Assembly (NCBI RefSeq): GCF_007565055.1
Contig: NC_044558.1
Coordinates: 128,018,235-128,082,234 of the forward strand
Reading direction: 5' to 3'
From: Rhinopithecus roxellana
Taxonomy: Eukaryota > Chordata > Mammalia > Primates > Cercopithecidae
Length of the DNA: 64,000 nt
The position numbers and the translations under genes were made by a program. The first letter of the stretch is position 1, and each line of letters starts with the position of its first letter. Shown here in pieces: positions 59,520 to 64,000 of the stretch. The notes below the pieces were generated by a model, which saw only the letters and a program-made list of their open reading frames with translations, did not search any database and was not told the origin of the DNA.

Positions 59520-59905
59520 AAGGCCTGTTGTTTTCTGACTCCTAGCTTTTCTACCAGTATCTTACCTCTCTATCTGAAGTAGATCAAATATCCTGTACTC
59601 TGGGTGGCATCATGTTATTTCACTCTTCTTTGCCTTTACAGTTTTTCAGCCTTTAATAAATCTTAAATCCCTCTTAAATACAACTGAAACATTATTTGAG
59701 TCCCAACTCTAAGTGCTAACTGTGGTTTTGTAACACATTTTACATCCATAATGTGTTTATCATAGAACTTAGAACACTATGCAAAGTTTCCCACTAGACT
59801 AAAGCTTCTGGTATCCAAGAAATACTTCATTTGACTCTCCAATAGTGATTGCCACCCGTAAGTTGTTCAGGAAATGTTGAATCGATGAATGAGAGAATGG
59901 GGCAT
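59520..59905 (+). mobile_element. L2 LINE 3' end
   Basis: Sense L2-like text: CTCTTCTTTGCCTTTACAGT, CACTAGACTAAAGCTTCTGG, ATTGCCACCCGTAAGTTGTT, CAGGAAATGTTGAATCGATG then AATGAGAG (the L2 tail). Diverged. Confidence 0.65.
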
Positions 59906-61169
59906 AAAATGGGGAATTTGGGCACACAGAACTTTCATTTAACCTGCTTCTCTATTTGACTATGGTGTGGCCTTGCTTTTAATTAGAGAATAGCTGGAGT
60001 TGCAATCAGTGTTCATGCCAGCATGTTTTTTTAAAAAATGAGAATCAGTCTAACAGAATCTGAACTTTTAAAAACATCCTATTACTGAGTATACATGGTG
60101 ATAATATTTTCCAAATCATGGAGCTTCTACTAAGAAAAGGTATGAATAACCTTTTTGTTCTATAATGATTTTCAACAGAAATTATATTAGAGAAGGACAG
60201 TTGAAAGCCTTTTAAAAATAAATTCAGAAAGTAATCCAAATCAAGTTTATAATAAACTGGTTCAGTGTATTTATTAAATGTATTTTTAGTTAATTTTTAA
60301 TGAGGTACAAAAATATGACCTGGGCCCAAAAAACTTCACAGTAAAAATTCTAGAATGATTTTTTAAGATGTTACAAAACATCTTAGAATGTTAAAACAGA
60401 ATATTTTATTAACTTAGAACTCTTCACTAAACTCCCAAATAAAAACCAGATCTTTCCACCTCAGTAACTAAAGTGTCATTAAACTTTATAATCCTTATCT
60501 AGTACCAAATCTACATTTATCTAAAGATTGACAATGTCGATCCTTCTGCATTTTTTTCCTATTTTCCTCGTGGATTAGTAGCATAGTTAGAATTTTTGAG
60601 GTTTCATGCTAAAATTTATGAAGGAAAATAAAATATATAATACCCTGTCACAGTAGCAGGGAATACTAAACATCTGTTGAAAGAATAACTTTGAGCAGAC
60701 AAGTCATTTAAATATAAAATATGCAAATTATACAAGTGATTTTAGTGCTTTGAACAAGATTATTCACTGCCACGGTCCCTCCAATTCTTAAGTTCGCCCA
60801 TGTATTTTATGTTTTACCTAGAATAAGTTATTTTTGTAAATGTATGAAATGCCAAATCAGAAATGTCAATATATAGTATCTTCCCCCCATGCTGTACTGG
60901 TTGGTATTCATTAGTAACTACCAGTCAAATGACTAGTCAACATTTGTAAACACACTGAAATTTCCAAACTTGGGAGTTGGTTCATCTGAGACTAAAGTGC
61001 TTAACTGGTGATACTTGTGTCTTTTTTAAAACTGACTTTGATGGTAAGTTTTTCGTATTTTATAAATAATTTTTCATTGCTTCCTGTAACAAAACATAAA
61101 AGATTTAAAATAAAATACTTAAAACATACCTTGAATTAATTAAAAGAAAAAGAAAGCAACATCAATTGA
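59906..61169. other. Unique AT-rich non-coding sequence
   Basis: Nothing recognised beyond weak L2-like text near 60320-60350. Confidence 0.5.
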
Positions 61170-61545
61170 ATATGTGTTTTTGCCATATATTGCGCTAAGT
61201 ACTTTTTTCATATAATTTATTTTAATCTACAAAATAATTCCTGAGAATAGATAATTTATTTATTCGGTTAAGGTATTGGGACATGTCCTGTGTGTAGGCA
61301 CAGTGCTGGTGGTGAAGCAGTTCCATGGGAAACAGGACAAATGAACTTTTGTTTCTCATGCAGCTCGTATTCTAGAATTCTAGATATTATTATTATACCT
61401 TTACCTATGAAGAGACAGACTTGAACAGTTGTTTTGACTTGCCAAAGTCACTGAGCTAGAAAGAGATAAGACTGTGTTCAAATGCAAGACTAAGATGCAA
61501 GACTGTGTTCAAATGCAGGCCAAATGCAAGAGGTAAGACTGTTCT
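61170..61545 (-). mobile_element. MIR SINE, antisense, interrupted, with a local duplication
   Basis: Reversed MIR text on both sides (ATATTGCGCTAAGTACTTTT at 61186-61205 and GACTTGCCAAAGTCACTGAG at 61436-61455) surrounds an L2-like insert at about 61272-61385. At its tRNA-like end, AAGACTGTGTTCAAATGCA occurs at 61468-61486 and, in matching form (CAAGACTGTGTTCAAATGCA), at 61498-61517. Confidence 0.65.
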
Positions 61546-64000
61546 AATTTGAAAAAACCACTTTTGTCTCTTCTGTGCTATATTCCCTTCCCCAAGATAT
61601 ATTTAAGATGTGATTTATCATGAAGCTATCCAAACACTTTACTATATAAGGTCAAAATTCAGTTTTTTATACCGATGCTAATTACGATCATTTAAAATAA
61701 ATTCATTTTAATTTAATTACTTGTTAAACCTGAATTTTAATTAGAAACATAATCCCTATATTGTGATAGAGATTATAAATTGAGTCTCAGAAATTTAAAT
61801 AGCTACAAGATCAATCTTCGAGTGTGGGTTTTCTAAACAGTCTTGTAAATGTGCAGGAAGGAAAAAAAAAAAAGACGCATTTCAGAATTGCTTTTCGGAC
61901 AAAAAAAGAAGGAGATTTTAGCCCACAGAAATATAGCACCGCATTTTCTGCTTCCAAGCCTGCCTTTTGTAAATTAGATTTATTATGTCCAGTACATGAA
62001 GAAGTTCCATGCCAAACCTATATAGCTCTTTAAGCTGTCTACTTTACCACATTTGCAGCAGGACTGTTAAGTAAGTTAGTTTATTTGGAGTAGAAATTAC
62101 CTCTGAATATGAACTTTGGAAGACTTCTAAAAGTGATGTAACTTCTCATTTAACCAGCAGCAGTCCATGGGGGTAAAATTTACTATACCTTGTCTTCTTA
62201 AAGCTGCACATCTGTGAAAGCAAAAGGTTATAATTAAGTTTTTCTGGAATTTCATGAAATTACACATTTTAAAGTATAGTCCTGCAGGATTCCACACTAA
62301 CTGAAATCAAAGACAGCCTGGTATAGTGGTGAAGGGAATGATCTTTGAAGTAATAAAAATTCCAAGTCCACCATTGAATGTACATGTGACCTTAATGAGA
62401 TATTTAACCTTTGGAAGTAATGCTTTTTCCTCTAGAAAGTTAATCAGTATCTATTTTGAAAGTTTGTTCTGTGGATACAATACATTGGGAGACATTAAAT
62501 TAAAAAGTATGTGGAATAAACACTCTCATTTAGATGATAGCTTTCATCATTATCATTATCATCACCATCACCATCAACACCATCATCTTGCTCCCACCAC
62601 CACCAGCTCCACTTGTATATCATGCTATAGAAGTATGCTCAGTATGATGAGCCCAGGCCTTCTCTTCTCTGATCCTTCAGAAAATGACTACATGATGCCT
62701 TTGGGCCATAGAGGATCAATTTACACGGTCACATTTGTCTCACTGTCCCTAATATAGCATTATGTAGCATTTTCTAATCTTTTTCTCCCACAAACAGCAA
62801 GATATCTCAATATCATCCTACAGTAAAGGGAGATGATACTGCCTCATAATCTCTTCTACCAAAATGGTTGTTAGCAGTATCCCACCATTACACAGATTTC
62901 ATTCACACTCAAGAGATGGCATCAAAACCAAGCCCCAAATGGAAATATCTTCCCTCCAAGTTTCTATAAATGCCATTGGACATACTATATATTGAGTTAT
63001 CTTTGATTACATGGGTAAAACAAATTATTTGTCTAAGTTGGAATGCCTTTTTTTCAAGTAATGTATGAGGAAGAACATAATATTATCCACAAAGTATTCC
63101 TCAGGAATTTTCAGTGGCAATACTCATTTTGACGTCCTATATCCTATATTTTATGAAACAAATTAAGACAAAGTCGTTCTTACTAAAATTGGATTTAACT
63201 TTTTAATCAACATCCTTATTAGTTGGCATCAAGCAAAATGTTAAGTAAACTTCAGCTTACCTAATTTATCTCTCTTATTTATCTAAGCCTTTCATTATGG
63301 CTAATATAGTATTTAAGTTATAAAATTAATTAAGATTAAGCTGTAAGAAAAAGTTCTGACTAAAATTAGGAGAGAAAATTAAAGCTCTGATTAAATAAAC
63401 AATTGCAGAGAAAAAAATTTAAACTCTAAGGTAAATTTGCCTTGCAATTTGTTTTTGATGTACAATTTGTGTATTAGCTGATTAGGTAACTTCAAAAATC
63501 ATCAGCTATCTACTGGTTACAATACAGGGAATATTTGGGAATCTGACCTATTAACACATAATTTAATAGGTGACACGTATTACTCTCTAAGATTGTTTGG
63601 CATCATCTACAGACTTTCATCCAAGTGAAAAAGAGTTCTACTTCATTCTGAGTTAGGTCACAAGGTCCCGTTAATTTTAGCTGTTTGTAAAGTTTCATTG
63701 AGAGACTTTTCTTTCATCCTCCTGTCTTTTTTTTAAGATCAGAGTACTTGATTTAATCTGACAAATGAGCTCAAGTTACAAATTATAATCTGGTAATATT
63801 TAGTTTCTTATACACCTGATTGAAAAGGGGTCTTTTTTTTAAAAAATGTACCACAAAACCCAATGCAAAACAACTAAGAAATATGGTGAATATTTGTATA
63901 TATACACAAAAAACTTATACCTAAAACCTATTTCTATATCTTAATTTGAACTTTTAAAAAAATTGATTAATTTTTGTGGGTGCATACTAAACATATGTAT
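61546..64000. other. Unique non-coding sequence
   Basis: AT-rich and without a recognised family, except a (CAT)n/(CAC)n tract at 62546-62590. The 143-codon frame at 62326-62757 runs through that tract as a His-rich stretch; there is no other motif, so I do not call a gene. Confidence 0.5.
62546..62590. repeat. (CAT)n/(CAC)n trinucleotide tract
   Basis: CATTAT units change to CATCAC units. In one plus-strand frame it would code for His-rich peptide. Simple sequence. Confidence 0.9.

Noticed and set aside
62326..62757. 143-codon plus-strand frame with a His-rich run
   Set aside because: The His run is a CAT/CAC simple repeat; no other coding evidence.
1..64000. tRNA, 5S, U6, 7SK or Y RNA genes
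   Set aside because: None of the hallmark sequences of these small RNAs was seen on either strand by eye.

Overview
This 64 kb window reads as non-coding DNA of a catarrhine primate, most likely an Old World monkey. It is AT-rich and carries Alu, L1, L2, MIR, MaLR and hAT/Tigger-type repeats at normal mammalian intergenic or intronic density. No long protein gene is visible. The three youngest AluY copies (16892-17189, 27361-27663, 58214-58529) read CTCAAG (not CTCACG) near the 5' end and CTAGCC in the middle, and two of them have GGCGAGGTGG after it. These changes are typical of cercopithecid AluY lineages rather than human ones. The assignment rests on my memory of subfamily differences, not on a search.

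Layout. 1-8.3 kb: mostly unique sequence with old relics (MER5-like, a hAT-Charlie MITE, antisense L2, MIR) and an antisense L2 broken by a candidate solo LTR and a MER5A; a perfect 35-bp tandem duplication lies at 7.1 kb. 8.3-14.7 kb: L1M, four Alu-type SINEs and an MLT1-type MaLR LTR. 16.0-22.5 kb: a full-length, minus-strand primate L1 with a recognisable target-site duplication, a nested AluY, decayed ORF1 and ORF2, and a complete 5'UTR of about 1 kb. 22.5-32 kb: L2, MIR, an ancient L1M split by a young AluY, AluJ pieces and a Tigger-like MITE. 32-41 kb: repeat-poor, AT-rich, with a MIR, a good L2, a candidate CTCF site and a GGGA microsatellite. 42-50 kb: Alu-rich, with an L1M 3'UTR and a long broken antisense L2. 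50-57 kb: repeat-poor. 57-58.5 kb: three Alus in a row. 58.5-64 kb: L2, MIR and unique sequence.

The only candidate host coding sequence is a 51-bp open, phase-neutral exon at 44138-44188 (+), with an AG acceptor and a perfect CAG/GTAAGT donor, encoding 17 residues. A second, weaker splice-framed stretch (25 bp) lies at 54765-54789 (+). If either is real, the window lies inside a large intron-rich gene on the plus strand. I could not name that gene. Nothing here looks like a new multi-gene system.
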